Below are positions 29,800 to 38,362 of a stretch of DNA of 64,000 nucleotides, piece by piece. The stretch spans positions 135,912 to 199,911 of the forward strand of contig JANPJA010000073.1 in assembly GCA_031425275.1 (NCBI GenBank), read 5' to 3'. The stretch is from JAIVGV01 sp031425275. Its GTDB lineage: Bacteria > Acidobacteriota > Blastocatellia > Pyrinomonadales > Pyrinomonadaceae. The notes under the pieces are model-generated. The model was given only the letters and a program-made list of their open reading frames with translations. It was not told the origin of the DNA and searched no databases. The number at the start of each line of letters is the position of its first letter. Within the stretch, counting starts at the first letter, position 1. The position numbers and the translations under genes were made by a program.

Positions 29800-31695
29800 T
29801 CAGGGCCGGAGCTTGAGCCGGTGGATGATGAAGTCGCCGCGCCGGTCGCCGGCGTCGCGCTCGTAGAAGCGGTCGAGGTGAGAGAAGTCGAAGGAGCCGT
29901 CGGCGGGAGCGACGGCGTAGGAGAGCAGGGGGCGCGCGGCGCGCTCGCGGTCGAAGGCGGCGACGAACCGGGCGTAGGAGTCGAGCGCGGCACGAATTTC
30001 GGCGGGCGTGACGGGCTGCCACGAGAGGCTGAGGTTCGGGTTGTCGCGCGTGTTGCCGACAAGCCCGTTGAGATAGACGCGGCGGCGCGGGTCGAGCGCG
30101 GTGGTGGCGGCGTCGGCCTCGTCGATGCCGTCAAAGCGCACGCCCGTGAAGTAGAGCTGGCGCGAGAGTCTTTCGTGATCCTCGGCGGGCGTGACGCCGG
30201 GGAAGACGAACATGTGCGGAGCCCAGAGCACCGCCTGCGGCGCGACGGTCGGCAGGTAGTCGGCCGCCGACATGGAGGCCGCGAAGACGACCTCCGGGCG
30301 CGTGTCGGGCGGAGCAGCCGCGCCCGCCGCGTCGCGCCCCAACTCCGCGAGTCGCAGGGCGGCGGGCCGCAGGCGGTCTTGCAAGTCGAAAGTCCGCCTC
30401 ATGCGGCCCGCGTGGCGCACCGTCCCGGCCGCGCCCCAGCACAGGACGACGAGCGTGACGGCGGCGAGCGAGCGCGCGTACAACTTCGGCGCGCGCCCGC
30501 CCCGCAGGGCGCGGCGGAACAGTCCGGCGACCAGCACGGCGGCGATGAGCGCGGCGAAATTCGCCGCGTACAACTCGTAGTGGATGGGCTGGAGCGAACG
30601 GTTCGTGAGGACGTGCTGGTTGAGGACGGCGAAGGGGAGCAGGACGAACGAGAGGGCGTAGAGAGTCCGTGGTTCGCGCCATGCGTAGAGGCCGCGCCGC
30701 GCGCCCCACGCGAGTGCGAGCAGCACGAGGAGCGCGAGCAGTTCGGGCGTGCGGAAGAGATCGGGCGCGCGCGTCGCGGTGAGCTGGTGCGAAACGTCGA
30801 TGCCGGCGTCGCGGCGCGAGACGAGCAGGAAGTAAGGCGGCAAAGCGGCGGCCGAGAGTGCGACGGCGGCGGCAATTGTTTTCGCCCCCGCACGCCACCC
30901 TGCGGGGCGGAAGACGAGCCACAGCGCGAGGAGGCAGCAAACCCAAGCGAGCGCGGTCGTCCACAGATAGAAATATGAATAGACGAGGGCGGCGAAGCAG
31001 AGGGCGGCGAGAAACATCGAGACTAGCCGGGCGCGGCGTTGACGAGACGCGAGCGCGCGCGCGACGCAGAGATAGAAGAGGAAGAGGACGGGGAACGGAA
31101 GCGCGGGGACGTAGCGGCGCAAGAATGGCGGGTAGCTGAGGACGATGGGCGTGGTGCCGAGCAGATACTGGACGGGGCCATAGACGGTCGGGACGGTGCT
31201 CAGGCAGAGGACGAAGAGTGCGCCCGCGGCGGCGAGCCGCGCGTCTTCGGTCGCGTCCGCGAGCAGCCGGAAGAGGACGAGCGGCGTCAGGAGGGCGACG
31301 AGCAGCGTGACGAGGGCGAAGGCGGCCGAGGCGTCGAGCCGGAGGGCGCGCGCGGCGAGCGCGACGATCCGCGGGGGGAGAAATTGGATCGAGAAGAACG
31401 ACTCGGGGAGCGGCGCGACGGCCGAGTCGTCGCGGCCGGAGTAGGGGTCGTTGCGGCGCGGGCGGCCGTCGGCGAGCGCGCGCACGTAGGCGGCGTAGGC
31501 GTGCTCGTCGGCCTCGACGAAGGGCAGCGCGCCGTTCCAGTCGCGCCCGCGCGCGAGCGGGAGCGCGACGAGCGGGTAGAGTCCGAACACGACGACGACG
31601 GCGGCCGCGAGCAGGCCGAGACGCCAGCGCACTTTTGTTCGCGTCTCGGCCGCCGGCGCGGCGTCAGTTTGTGTAGGCGCGGGCGTGATGGTCAT
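29800..31695 (-). CDS. Multi-pass membrane protein, GT-C glycosyltransferase-like (paralogue A)
   Basis: A 631-aa protein with about 11-12 hydrophobic helices in the first ~450 residues and a soluble C-terminal domain. The first extracytoplasmic loop carries an acidic patch (FVEADEHAYAAYVRAL, then DPYSGRDD), in the place where GT-C transferases have their catalytic Asp/Glu. The C-terminus has FDFSHLDRFYERDAGDRRGD. It is a paralogue of the next gene (31868), sharing the loop, the GRPRR-DPY-GRDD phrase and the C-terminal FDFSHLDRFYERDAG block. It could be a polyprenyl-phosphate-sugar transferase; no name can be given. The 172-bp gap to the paralogue contains an inverted array pair. Confidence 0.65.
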   Translation of the reverse strand: MTITPAPTQTDAAPAAETRTKVRWRLGLLAAAVVVVFGLYPLVALPLARGRDWNGALPFVEADEHAYAAYVRALADGRPRRNDPYSGRDDSAVAPLPESFFSIQFLPPRIVALAARALRLDASAAFALVTLLVALLTPLVLFRLLADATEDARLAAAGALFVLCLSTVPTVYGPVQYLLGTTPIVLSYPPFLRRYVPALPFPVLFLFYLCVARALASRQRRARLVSMFLAALCFAALVYSYFYLWTTALAWVCCLLALWLVFRPAGWRAGAKTIAAAVALSAAALPPYFLLVSRRDAGIDVSHQLTATRAPDLFRTPELLALLVLLALAWGARRGLYAWREPRTLYALSFVLLPFAVLNQHVLTNRSLQPIHYELYAANFAALIAAVLVAGLFRRALRGGRAPKLYARSLAAVTLVVLCWGAAGTVRHAGRMRRTFDLQDRLRPAALRLAELGRDAAGAAAPPDTRPEVVFAASMSAADYLPTVAPQAVLWAPHMFVFPGVTPAEDHERLSRQLYFTGVRFDGIDEADAATTALDPRRRVYLNGLVGNTRDNPNLSLSWQPVTPAEIRAALDSYARFVAAFDRERAARPLLSYAVAPADGSFDFSHLDRFYERDAGDRRGDFIIHRLKLRP

Positions 31696-31709
31696 TGGTC
31701 AAGGCGGAC

Positions 31710-31826
31710 TCACCGCAGAGACGCAGAGGGCGCGGAGGGGGCGCAGAAGAGATGGAAAACATTTAACCCGTGTGGCCTTCAAGTCTCTGCGTTGACTCCG
31801 CGAATCCTTTCGCGTCTCTGCGGTGA
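31710..31826. repeat. Paired inverted heptamer arrays (CGCAGAG family) between the two paralogues
   Basis: The left array (31710-31751) reads TCACCGCAGAGACGCAGAGG and on with 7-bp phasing. The right array (about 31785-31826) is its inverse, ending TCTCTGCGGTGA. The outer ~16 bp are a perfect inverted match. Same arrangement as the other pairs: one array next to a start (31695), the other near a stop (31868). Confidence 0.75.
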
Positions 31827-31867
31827 ATCAAACGGATTGATATTCAAGTCGAAAAGAGAGCGACGAC

Positions 31868-33838
31868 TCAGCGCGGCCGCAATCGTACACGATGGATGAC
31901 GTAGCCGCCCGCGCGCTCGCCGGCGTCGCGCTCGTAGAAGCGGTCGAGGTGGGAGAAGTCGAAGGGGCCGCCGGCGGGGGCGACGGCGAAGCCGAGCGGG
32001 AGCAGTCCCGCGCGCTCGCGCGTGAAGGACGCGCGGTAGTCGGCGTAGGCGCGCGCGGCGGCGAGCATCTCCGCGCGCGAGATGGGCGGCAGGTGCGCGT
32101 CCCACCCTTCGAGCGCGCGCGTCCAGCCGAAGACCGCGCTCAGGAGAAAGGTGCGCCGCTCCAACAGGCGCAGGAAGTCTTCCTCCGTGAAGCCGGAGTA
32201 GTAGAGTTGCTGGGAGAGCCGCTCGCGCTCCTCTTCGCTCGTGACGCCGTTGAAGGAGAATGTGTGGAGCGCCCAGAGCGTGGGTTGCGGCGCGACGGTC
32301 GGCGCGAGGTCGGCCTGCCGGAAGTCGGAGTAGAAGACCGTGGCGCGCGCCGACCCCGGCTCGCGGCGCGCGATCCCGGCGAGGCGCAGGAGCGGGGGCC
32401 GCGCCTCGTCGAGCAGCAGGTTACGCCCGGCGGTGAGGCGCGTCGCCGCGACGGACTCGAACGCGCCGACGGCGAACACGGCGGCGGCGAACACGGCGAG
32501 CGCGCGCGGAGAGAAGCTGAACGCCCGTGATTCGTCGCGGGCGGCGCGGGCGGTCGCGGGGGGTATGTGTTGCGCGTCGTCCGTCTCCCGGCCGCGTCGC
32601 GCGAGCCGGGCGACGAGCAGCGCGGCGAGCGGCCAGCAGTAGTTTGTGACGAACAGCTCGTAGTGCAGCGGTTGGAGCGTGCGGCCCGTCACGAGTTGCT
32701 GGTTGAAGACGGCGAAGGGCAGCAGCGCGAACGAAGCGGCGAGCAGGGCGGCCGGGTCGCTCAGACTCACGCGGCCGCGCCGCGCGCAGACGAACAGCGC
32801 GATGAGGACGCAGAAGCCCGCCAGTTCCGAGACTTGCAGGAAGTCCGGCGCGCGCGTGAAGACTAAACCCTGCGCGGCGTCGAGCGCGGGCGCGCGGCGC
32901 GAGAGCAGCGCGAAGTAAGGCGCGAGCGCGACGGCCGCGAGCGCGGCGAGCGCGGCCAGAGTCTTGAGCGAGCGCGCTCTCTCGTCCGCGCGGAAGAGCA
33001 GCCAGCAGAGCGCGAGGCAACCGGCACACGCGAGCGCGGCCGTCCACAGATAAAAATATGAATAGACGAGGGCGGCGAAGCAGAGGGCGGCGGGGAGCGC
33101 GGAGACGAGCGCGCCGCGCGGCGAGCGCGCGGCCAGAGCGCGCCACGCACAGGCGCAGAAGAGGAAGAAGAGGGGGAAGGGCACGGCCGGGACGTAGCGG
33201 CGCAGGAACGGGAGCGGCGTGTGCGAAATTTGCGCGCCCGCCAGCACGTCCAAAAGCTTGTGGCCCGTGGCGAAACCGCCGAGGCACAGCACCGCGAGCG
33301 CGGCCGTTGCGGCGAAGCGCGCGTCGCGCGTCGCCGCGAGGAGCAGCCAGAAGAGCGCGAGCGTTGAGGCGAAGGCGGTGAGCGGCGAAAGAAGTGTGAA
33401 GACGGTCGAGGCCGAAAGGCCGAAGAGTCGAGCCGGCAGCGCGAGCAGGTAAGGCGGGACGAACTGGATCGAGAAAAGCGTCTCAGTCCCCGCCGCGTCG
33501 AGCGCGTCGTCGCGGCCGGTGTAAGGATCGGCGCGGCGCGGCCGCCCGTCGATGAGGGCGTTGACGTAGGCCGAGTAGGCCGTCTCGTCCGGCTGAAAGG
33601 AGGCGTACTGGCCCTGCCACTCTCCGCCGCGTACCGCCCAGAGGTGAACTTGCGGCACGAGCGCGAGCGCGGCCATCAACAGTCCCGCGCCCACGCCCCA
33701 GCGCCAGCGCGGCCATGAGCGCGCGCCGGGCGCGGGTGCGTCTTCGCTTCTCGTGTGCGAGTTCTCAGCGGGCACGATGGGGGCGGCCGCGCCGGCCGGG
33801 GGCGCGCGGGAGCGTGGGTTGACGAGCGGGGGCATCAT
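31868..33838 (-). CDS. Multi-pass membrane protein, GT-C glycosyltransferase-like (paralogue B)
   Basis: About 656 aa if it starts at 33838 (MMPPLVNPRS). An upstream start adds 25 residues, and no clear ribosome binding site distinguishes them. Its layout matches paralogue A: a Pro/Ala-rich cytoplasmic start, a first TM near residue 50, an acidic loop (YASFQPDETAYSAYVNALID, then DPYTGRDD), ~12 TM helices, and a soluble C-terminus with FDFSHLDRFYERDAG. A sugar- or lipid-transfer role in envelope biogenesis is inferred from the GT-C-like layout only. The tandem arrangement suggests local duplication followed by clear divergence. Confidence 0.65.
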   Translation of the reverse strand: MMPPLVNPRSRAPPAGAAAPIVPAENSHTRSEDAPAPGARSWPRWRWGVGAGLLMAALALVPQVHLWAVRGGEWQGQYASFQPDETAYSAYVNALIDGRPRRADPYTGRDDALDAAGTETLFSIQFVPPYLLALPARLFGLSASTVFTLLSPLTAFASTLALFWLLLAATRDARFAATAALAVLCLGGFATGHKLLDVLAGAQISHTPLPFLRRYVPAVPFPLFFLFCACAWRALAARSPRGALVSALPAALCFAALVYSYFYLWTAALACAGCLALCWLLFRADERARSLKTLAALAALAAVALAPYFALLSRRAPALDAAQGLVFTRAPDFLQVSELAGFCVLIALFVCARRGRVSLSDPAALLAASFALLPFAVFNQQLVTGRTLQPLHYELFVTNYCWPLAALLVARLARRGRETDDAQHIPPATARAARDESRAFSFSPRALAVFAAAVFAVGAFESVAATRLTAGRNLLLDEARPPLLRLAGIARREPGSARATVFYSDFRQADLAPTVAPQPTLWALHTFSFNGVTSEEERERLSQQLYYSGFTEEDFLRLLERRTFLLSAVFGWTRALEGWDAHLPPISRAEMLAAARAYADYRASFTRERAGLLPLGFAVAPAGGPFDFSHLDRFYERDAGERAGGYVIHRVRLRPR

Positions 33839-33912
33839 GTCACGGCCGCGCCCGCCGCGGCAAAGCGACGCGGCCGGCTTAACCGCGAATCGATCAGGCC
33901 GTACCGAAAGCA

Positions 33913-33950
33913 CGGCGGGCGCGCTCGCAAAAAGCTGAGCGCGCCCGCCG
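33913..33950. terminator. GC hairpin, possible terminator
   Basis: A 13-bp stem (33913-33925 with 33938-33950) with an A-rich loop. The U tract is weak (CTTTC on the minus strand). It lies 43 bp after the stop of the minus-strand gene at 33993. Confidence 0.5.
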
Positions 33951-33992
33951 GCCTGTTCAGTCGGCGCGGCCCGACTGTCTGAAACGAGTCGG

Positions 33993-34775
33993 TCAGGTGC
34001 GCGGCGGTTGCGGGGCGACGACGCCGCGCGCGCCGGCGAACTCGTAGGAGATGTGGAGGCGCAAAGCCCCGTCCTTGATCTCGCCGCGCACGTCTTTGGC
34101 CTGCGCGCGCACCGTCCCGTTGCTCGCCTCGACGGGGACGTTCAAAGTTAACTGCGCGCCGCGCATGATGACGAGCGGGTTGACCTTCTGGTTGATGGAA
34201 GTCTGCACGAAGGTCGTGACGATCGGCCCGACCAGCGGCGAGACGCCTTCGAGGTTAACGCCCTCGACGTTGATCTGACCGTAGAGCGTCTGCTGCTCGC
34301 GGTTGAAGGAGAGCGCGATGTTGGCGGCGGCCGCGCCCTTGAAGTTCATGCAGTTGCCGAGGACGATTTTGCTGCCGCTGAAGGCGAGCGGCACGTCGAT
34401 GCGGCCGTCTTTGAGGCTGACGGTCGTGCGCGCGCCGCTGCCCTCCTGCGCGATGCTGATCTGCTCGACGCAAGCCCCGTCCTGCGCCGCGACGAATGAC
34501 GCGCCGTCGCCCACGCTCGTCTGCGGCACCGCCGCCCCGCCGAGCTTAAAGGCGGGCGGCGAGAGGTCGCGGAAGATCGTCGAGAGCAGCGTGTCGAAGA
34601 ACTTCTCGTCGAAGGTGATGACGATGGTGCCGGCCGGGTCGCCCGCCGACTCCGGGGCTTGGAGGGGCTGCGCGCCGAGCTGTTGCTGCTTGACGCGCGG
34701 CGCGCCGACGAAGAAGTAGTAGGCCGCGCCCGCGCCGACGAGCAGTCCGAGCAAGAGGATCAGAATGTATTTCAT
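33993..34775 (-). CDS. Membrane-anchored hypothetical protein
   Basis: A 260-aa protein with a single N-terminal TM anchor (MKYILILLLGLLVGAGAAYY). A periplasmic beta-rich domain follows, with a repeated strand pattern (IVITFDEKFFDTLLSTIFRD, ANIALSFNREQQTLYGQINV, QLTLNVPVEA). The amphipathic strand-helix pattern is reminiscent of DUF2993/LmeA-type or tubular lipid-binding proteins, but the similarity is weak. The DUF4412-like lipoprotein gene lies directly upstream with a 24-bp gap, so the two are probably one transcription unit, followed by the GC hairpin at 33913. Confidence 0.6.
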   Translation of the reverse strand: MKYILILLLGLLVGAGAAYYFFVGAPRVKQQQLGAQPLQAPESAGDPAGTIVITFDEKFFDTLLSTIFRDLSPPAFKLGGAAVPQTSVGDGASFVAAQDGACVEQISIAQEGSGARTTVSLKDGRIDVPLAFSGSKIVLGNCMNFKGAAAANIALSFNREQQTLYGQINVEGVNLEGVSPLVGPIVTTFVQTSINQKVNPLVIMRGAQLTLNVPVEASNGTVRAQAKDVRGEIKDGALRLHISYEFAGARGVVAPQPPRT

Positions 34776-34799
34776 CAGTCTTTAACCTCGCAGGGCGTT

Positions 34800-35741
34800 T
34801 CAGCGGGCCGTGGGCGACGCGCTGGGCGCGGGACTCGCGGTCGCCGCCGGGGTGGCGGCAGTCGCGGGCGGCGCGCCGGTCGCCCCGCCCATCTGCCCGC
34901 CCATCTGCCCGCCCATCTGGCCCATCGCGAATTGGAAGAGGGCCGCGAGCGCGCTCGCGTACTGCTGCATCTGCTCCTTCGTGATCTGCGCGTAGCCTTG
35001 CGGCAGCTCGAACGAGGCGGCGTCCACGGTGGTTTGCAGATCGCGCAGCTCGGCGACGACGCGCCCGCTCGACGCGCCCTTGACGTTGCCGGTCGTCTGG
35101 CCCGAGCTTTCGACCTTCAGCGGCAGCCCCGTCTCCTTGTCCACGTAAAACAACGTGTCCGCGCTCACGTCGCCGGCCTGCGTCCCCGTCTTGGCGGTCG
35201 CGGCGTAGCGGTACTTGGCGGCGGAGCGGCCGTTGACCGTCTCGTCGCCGACGAGCTGGACGCCCGGCTGCCGCTGCAAGTGCGCGATCATCTGGCCCGG
35301 CGTCAGCGAGCGCAGGTTAAAGCCCATCATCTCCGGCGTCAGCTCGACGTACTTTTTCTGCGTCGGCAAAATCAGGTAACGCTTGTCGGAGCGGTCGAGG
35401 AAGATGACCTCGCCGTAGGGCTGGAGGCTGACGGTGTAGCGCCGGTTGTCGCCGCTGCGCGCGACCTGAACGGTCGGCGTCTTGGTCGCCTGCCCCGCGT
35501 TCGTCTCGGCCTGCGTGATGACGAGCGTGGCCTGATACTGCTCCGGCTCGCGCGACTCGAAGGTGGTCGTAGCGGCCGCCGTCATGTTCGAGTTCGCGTT
35601 CGTCGCGGCGTTCAGGTTGGCGGCGTTCGCGTTCGCGTTGGTTTCCACGGTCACGGCTCCGGGCTGGCACGCCGCGCCGCCGATGGCGACGAGCAGGGCG
35701 AGCGCGCCGCTGCGAAGGTTCGAGTTATTCAGGTCGGGCAT
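34800..35741 (-). CDS. Lipoprotein, DUF4412-like
   Basis: A 313-aa protein starting MPDLNNSNLRSGALALLVAI and ending its signal at a lipobox (GGAAC). An Asn/Ala-rich spacer follows (repeated NAN). Next is a beta-barrel-like domain with RYTVSLQPYGEVIFLDRSDK, KRYLILPTQKKYVELTPEMM and the closing AASFELPQGYAQITKEQM. The shape 'cleaved signal, beta-rich, ending in LP.gy..' is that of DUF4412/LolA-like secreted proteins. The tail has three MGGQ repeats and a Pro/Ala-rich end. The start at 35741 is set by the lipobox and a GGAGGAGA site. It is the first gene of a pair with 33993. Confidence 0.65.
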   Translation of the reverse strand: MPDLNNSNLRSGALALLVAIGGAACQPGAVTVETNANANAANLNAATNANSNMTAAATTTFESREPEQYQATLVITQAETNAGQATKTPTVQVARSGDNRRYTVSLQPYGEVIFLDRSDKRYLILPTQKKYVELTPEMMGFNLRSLTPGQMIAHLQRQPGVQLVGDETVNGRSAAKYRYAATAKTGTQAGDVSADTLFYVDKETGLPLKVESSGQTTGNVKGASSGRVVAELRDLQTTVDAASFELPQGYAQITKEQMQQYASALAALFQFAMGQMGGQMGGQMGGATGAPPATAATPAATASPAPSASPTAR

Positions 35742-35881
35742 AGCAGTCTCCTCCAAAAGAATGATGGAAAAACTTGGTTCAGGGGCCGAGTTGTGCCGCA
35801 AAGGGGAATCTTCGGCGGGAAGGATAGCACAGAATAGCGGTTAGCGATTAGCGGTTAGCGGTTAGCGATTAGCTGTTAGCC

Positions 35882-35928
35882 AAAACCGGAAGGCGGGAGG
35901 CATCCGTGATTGAACTGCCTCCCGCCTT
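35882..35928 (-). terminator. Terminator inside the array pair
   Basis: A 13-bp stem (35890-35902 with 35916-35928), with UUUU on the minus strand. It would end transcripts coming from the ARPP-1 gene. Confidence 0.7.
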
Positions 35929-35949
35929 CTGATTCCTACTCATAGCTAA

Positions 35950-36208
35950 CTCAGGTTGCTACTGACCAGACATCCCGGAGGGATGACGGAGATTAGCCGG
36001 TGGCAAGTGCGCCCGGCACGCCGCCACCGGATGATGATACGGCAAAATCGTTCGCCCCGGCAGGGGCGACGGAAAGACTCATCTCCGTCGCCCCTGCCGG
36101 GGCGAAATGTTTGTGCGCCGCGATCCGGCGGCGGCGCTCACCTTGCGGTTCGCTTGCCGCCGGCTAATCTCCGTCGCCCCTCGCGGGGCGGCACGACTTG
36201 CTACTTGG
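35950..36208 (+). repeat. ~260-bp dispersed hairpin element, copy A
   Basis: Nearly the same sequence occurs reversed at 56692-56955. Its core is a 23-bp perfect hairpin (36051-36073 with 36084-36106) with loop AAGACTCATC. The outer arms (GGAGATTAGCCGG near 35989 and CCGGCTAATCTCC near 36160) are also inverted, so the whole element could fold into one long cruciform. It encodes nothing convincing. It fills most of the 526-bp gap between the DUF4412-like and ARPP-1 genes. Confidence 0.85.
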
Positions 36209-36267
36209 ATTAGCTAGCTGACAACTGCTTGGCTAACCACTAACAGCTAACCGCTAACAGCTAACAG

Positions 36268-37353
36268 CTACTTCTTCACGTAGCTCTTATGCACCCAGCC
36301 GCCTTTGCGTCGGGGGTGGTGGTCGCGCGTCTCGAAGAGGATGTTGGTCTTAGTCTCGCGCGTCGTCATGCGCACGCGCGTCGTCACCGCGCGCTCGGTG
36401 GCCGCGCCGCCCTCGCTCTCGGTGATGAAGGCGCGCACCTCCTCGGTCTTCGTCGCCGCGTGCGGCTTGCCGGGCTGAAGCTCGGCGAGGGCCTCGACCG
36501 CGCTCGACTTGAGCAGCCCCGGCCAGAGCTTGCGGAAGAGCGCGGGCGACGAGTACACGTCCGCGCTGTTGAGCTGGCCGTTGATGGAGAAGGCGTAGCC
36601 GACGGCGTCCGCGTGCCGCTCGACGATCCCGGCGAACGCTTTGATGTACTCCTCGGTCGTCGCGCGCACCCGCTCGTTCTCCATCGAGAGCTGGTAGCTC
36701 GAAGCCGACGCGGGCGCGGCGACGCTCCCGCCGACGTTCGCGCCGAGCTTCGACTGCGCCTTCGCCACCTTCTCCCAGACCTCGCCCTGCGAGCGCGACT
36801 TGTTGGCCGCCAGTTTCAGCTCGCGCGTGGCGGCGCGGTCGGTCGAGGTGGTGAACTTCGTCGCGTCCTCGCCGCCCCGCTTCGTCCACCGCCCCTGCTC
36901 GACGCAGAAGGCCGCGATCTTAATTTTGCCCGAGCGCGCCGGCACGATCAGATCGACGCCGATCATGCGATCCTGCTGCCCGCCCTTGACGATGTCGCCC
37001 GACTGCACGAAGACCTCCTCGTCCGACACGTTCTCGATGGCCAACTCGTTGACCGACTTCGTCTCATAGACGACGACCTTCTTGCTCACCAACGCCTCGG
37101 AGAGCGTCATAAAAGTTTTCGCGCCGGCAGCCGCGGCCCTCTCCTTCTCCCTGGCGTGGAGCAGGAAGACGGTCAGGTTCTTGTGGGTGTAGGGGCCGGA
37201 GACCTTGTAGCCTTCGGGGCCGTCGCCGTTCGCTTGCGGGGCGGCGGCGGTGATGGGGGCGCGCGCTTGCGAGGCGGTCGCGAACCAGACGAGGGGCAGG
37301 GCGATGCCGAGCAGTGCGGCGGCGCACGCCAGCGCGAACAGATGCGATCTCAT
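36268..37353 (-). CDS. ARPP-1 domain secreted protein
   Basis: A 361-aa protein with a signal peptide (MRSHLFALACAAALLGIALP). A domain matching the ARPP-1 family follows: GPYTHKNLTVFLLHAREKER, TLSEALVSKKVVVYETKSVN, ELAIENVSDEEVFVQSGDIV, KGGQQDRMIGVDLIVPARSG, and AAFCVEQGRWTKRG. The name comes from association with ARG and Rhodanese-Phosphatase proteins; the biochemical role is unknown. The second half contains a helical region (about 170-260). The stop codon is supplied by a heptamer array. Upstream and downstream gaps both contain inverted array pairs. Confidence 0.8.
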   Translation of the reverse strand: MRSHLFALACAAALLGIALPLVWFATASQARAPITAAAPQANGDGPEGYKVSGPYTHKNLTVFLLHAREKERAAAAGAKTFMTLSEALVSKKVVVYETKSVNELAIENVSDEEVFVQSGDIVKGGQQDRMIGVDLIVPARSGKIKIAAFCVEQGRWTKRGGEDATKFTTSTDRAATRELKLAANKSRSQGEVWEKVAKAQSKLGANVGGSVAAPASASSYQLSMENERVRATTEEYIKAFAGIVERHADAVGYAFSINGQLNSADVYSSPALFRKLWPGLLKSSAVEALAELQPGKPHAATKTEEVRAFITESEGGAATERAVTTRVRMTTRETKTNILFETRDHHPRRKGGWVHKSYVKK

Positions 37354-37479
37354 GTTAAGAAACTCCTCTCAGTCAGCTTCGGTGCCAGTGGGCTTCCTGA
37401 GCGTTGAACGAAGGAGCGAGGCGTTCTTGCGTGGGAGGCGGGCGGCGGCTGAGAGGTTGCTCGAAAAATTTGTCCGCGA

Positions 37480-37600
37480 TCAGTCGTCAGTCGTCAGTCG
37501 TCAGTCGTCCGTTGCACCTGACTCAGAGGCTCGCGGGCCGAAGGACGAACGCGCCAGCCGATTGACGACAAACAACTGACGACGGACGACAGACCACTGA
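37480..37600. repeat. Paired inverted heptamer arrays (CAGTCGT family) upstream of ARPP-1 / at the tdk end
   Basis: The left array (37480-37512) has four CAGTCGT units. The right array (37574-37600) has the inverse (ACTGACG, ACGGACG, ACCACTG) and ends five bases before the tdk stop codon. The 60 bp between them contains no gene. Unit sequence as at 3540. Confidence 0.85.
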
Positions 37601-37605
37601 CGTTT

Positions 37606-38232
37606 TTATTCGACGTGCGAGGTCGGCGCGTCGGCGTGGGGGACGAAGCAGCGGCGGCAGCGGGCCTCGTAGGCGTCGGCCGCGCCGACGACGACCTGAC
37701 CGCCCAGGGGGACGATGCGCTGCGAGTAGTTGGCGGGCTGGCCGCAGCGGACGCAGATGGCGTGCGTCTTGGTGATGTACTCGGCGACGGCCAAGAGTTG
37801 CGGCATCGGCTCGAAGGGCTGGCCCGTGTAGTCCTGATCTAGCCCGGCGATGATGACGCGCACGCCGCGCCGCGCCAGCTCGTTCGCCACCGCGACCAGT
37901 TCGTTGTCGAAGAACTGGCCCTCGTCGATGCCGACCACTTCCGTCCCCGGCTCGATCTGCGCGAGTATCTCGGCGGCCGACTCGACGACGCCCGACTCGT
38001 GGCGCATCTCCGAGTGCGAGACGATGTGGTCGTGCGAGTAGCGGTTGTCGATGGAAGGCTTGAAGACCTGCACCTTGAGCCGCGCGATCTTGGCGCGCTT
38101 GAGCCGCCGGATCAACTCCTCGGACTTGCCCGAAAACATCGACCCCGCGATCACCTCGATCCACCCCGGCGCGCCCGCGTGATGCGACCCGCTCGGGTGA
38201 TCGTCGTTGCCCTCTGCGATGAACTGTTCCAT
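37606..38232 (-). CDS. tdk: Thymidine kinase
   Basis: A 208-aa type II thymidine kinase (thymidine + ATP to dTMP, salvage). Walker A is IAGSMFSGKSEELIRRLKRA. The Walker B-like segment is GTEVVGIDEGQFFDNELVAV. The base-binding region is AGLDQDYTGQPFEPMPQLLA. The structural zinc site is CVRCGQ plus CRRCF near the C-terminus. The start at 38232 yields the normal length; a much longer upstream frame is spurious, since it runs through arrays and the ITPase gene. An extra His/Gly-rich ~15-residue N-terminus is slightly unusual. Confidence 0.95.
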   Translation of the reverse strand: MEQFIAEGNDDHPSGSHHAGAPGWIEVIAGSMFSGKSEELIRRLKRAKIARLKVQVFKPSIDNRYSHDHIVSHSEMRHESGVVESAAEILAQIEPGTEVVGIDEGQFFDNELVAVANELARRGVRVIIAGLDQDYTGQPFEPMPQLLAVAEYITKTHAICVRCGQPANYSQRIVPLGGQVVVGAADAYEARCRRCFVPHADAPTSHVE

Positions 38233-38237
38233 AAAAG

Positions 38238-38362
38238 TTGTCAGTGGTCGGTGGTCAGTGGTCAGTTGTTTTGAGTGGCGCAGAAGCTTGTACGACCATC
38301 CGGGACGGTTCGCTCGCGAGGCACGAACAACGGACGACTGACCACTGACTACTGACCGCTGC
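38238..38362. repeat. Paired inverted heptamer arrays (GGTCAGT family) between tdk and the ITPase gene
   Basis: The left array (38238-38270) carries GTCAGTG/GTCGGTG units immediately before the tdk ATG. The right array (38330-38362) is the inverse and contains the ITPase stop codon (38349-38351) plus its last codons. Confidence 0.85.

Larger units (their letters stand above)
35834..36270. repeat. Paired inverted heptamer arrays (TTAGCGG family), with a hairpin element inside
   Basis: The left array (35834-35881) has six to seven TTAGCGG/TTAGCGA units. The right array (36230-36270) has the inverse (GCTAACC/GCTAACA) and ends exactly on the TAG stop codon of the ARPP-1 gene (36268-36270). Between them lie a terminator (35882-35928) and the 260-bp dispersed element (35950-36208). 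Confidence 0.9.

Noticed and set aside
35956..36213. 85-residue plus-strand frame
   Set aside because: It lies wholly within the dispersed hairpin element and is palindrome-derived, not coding.
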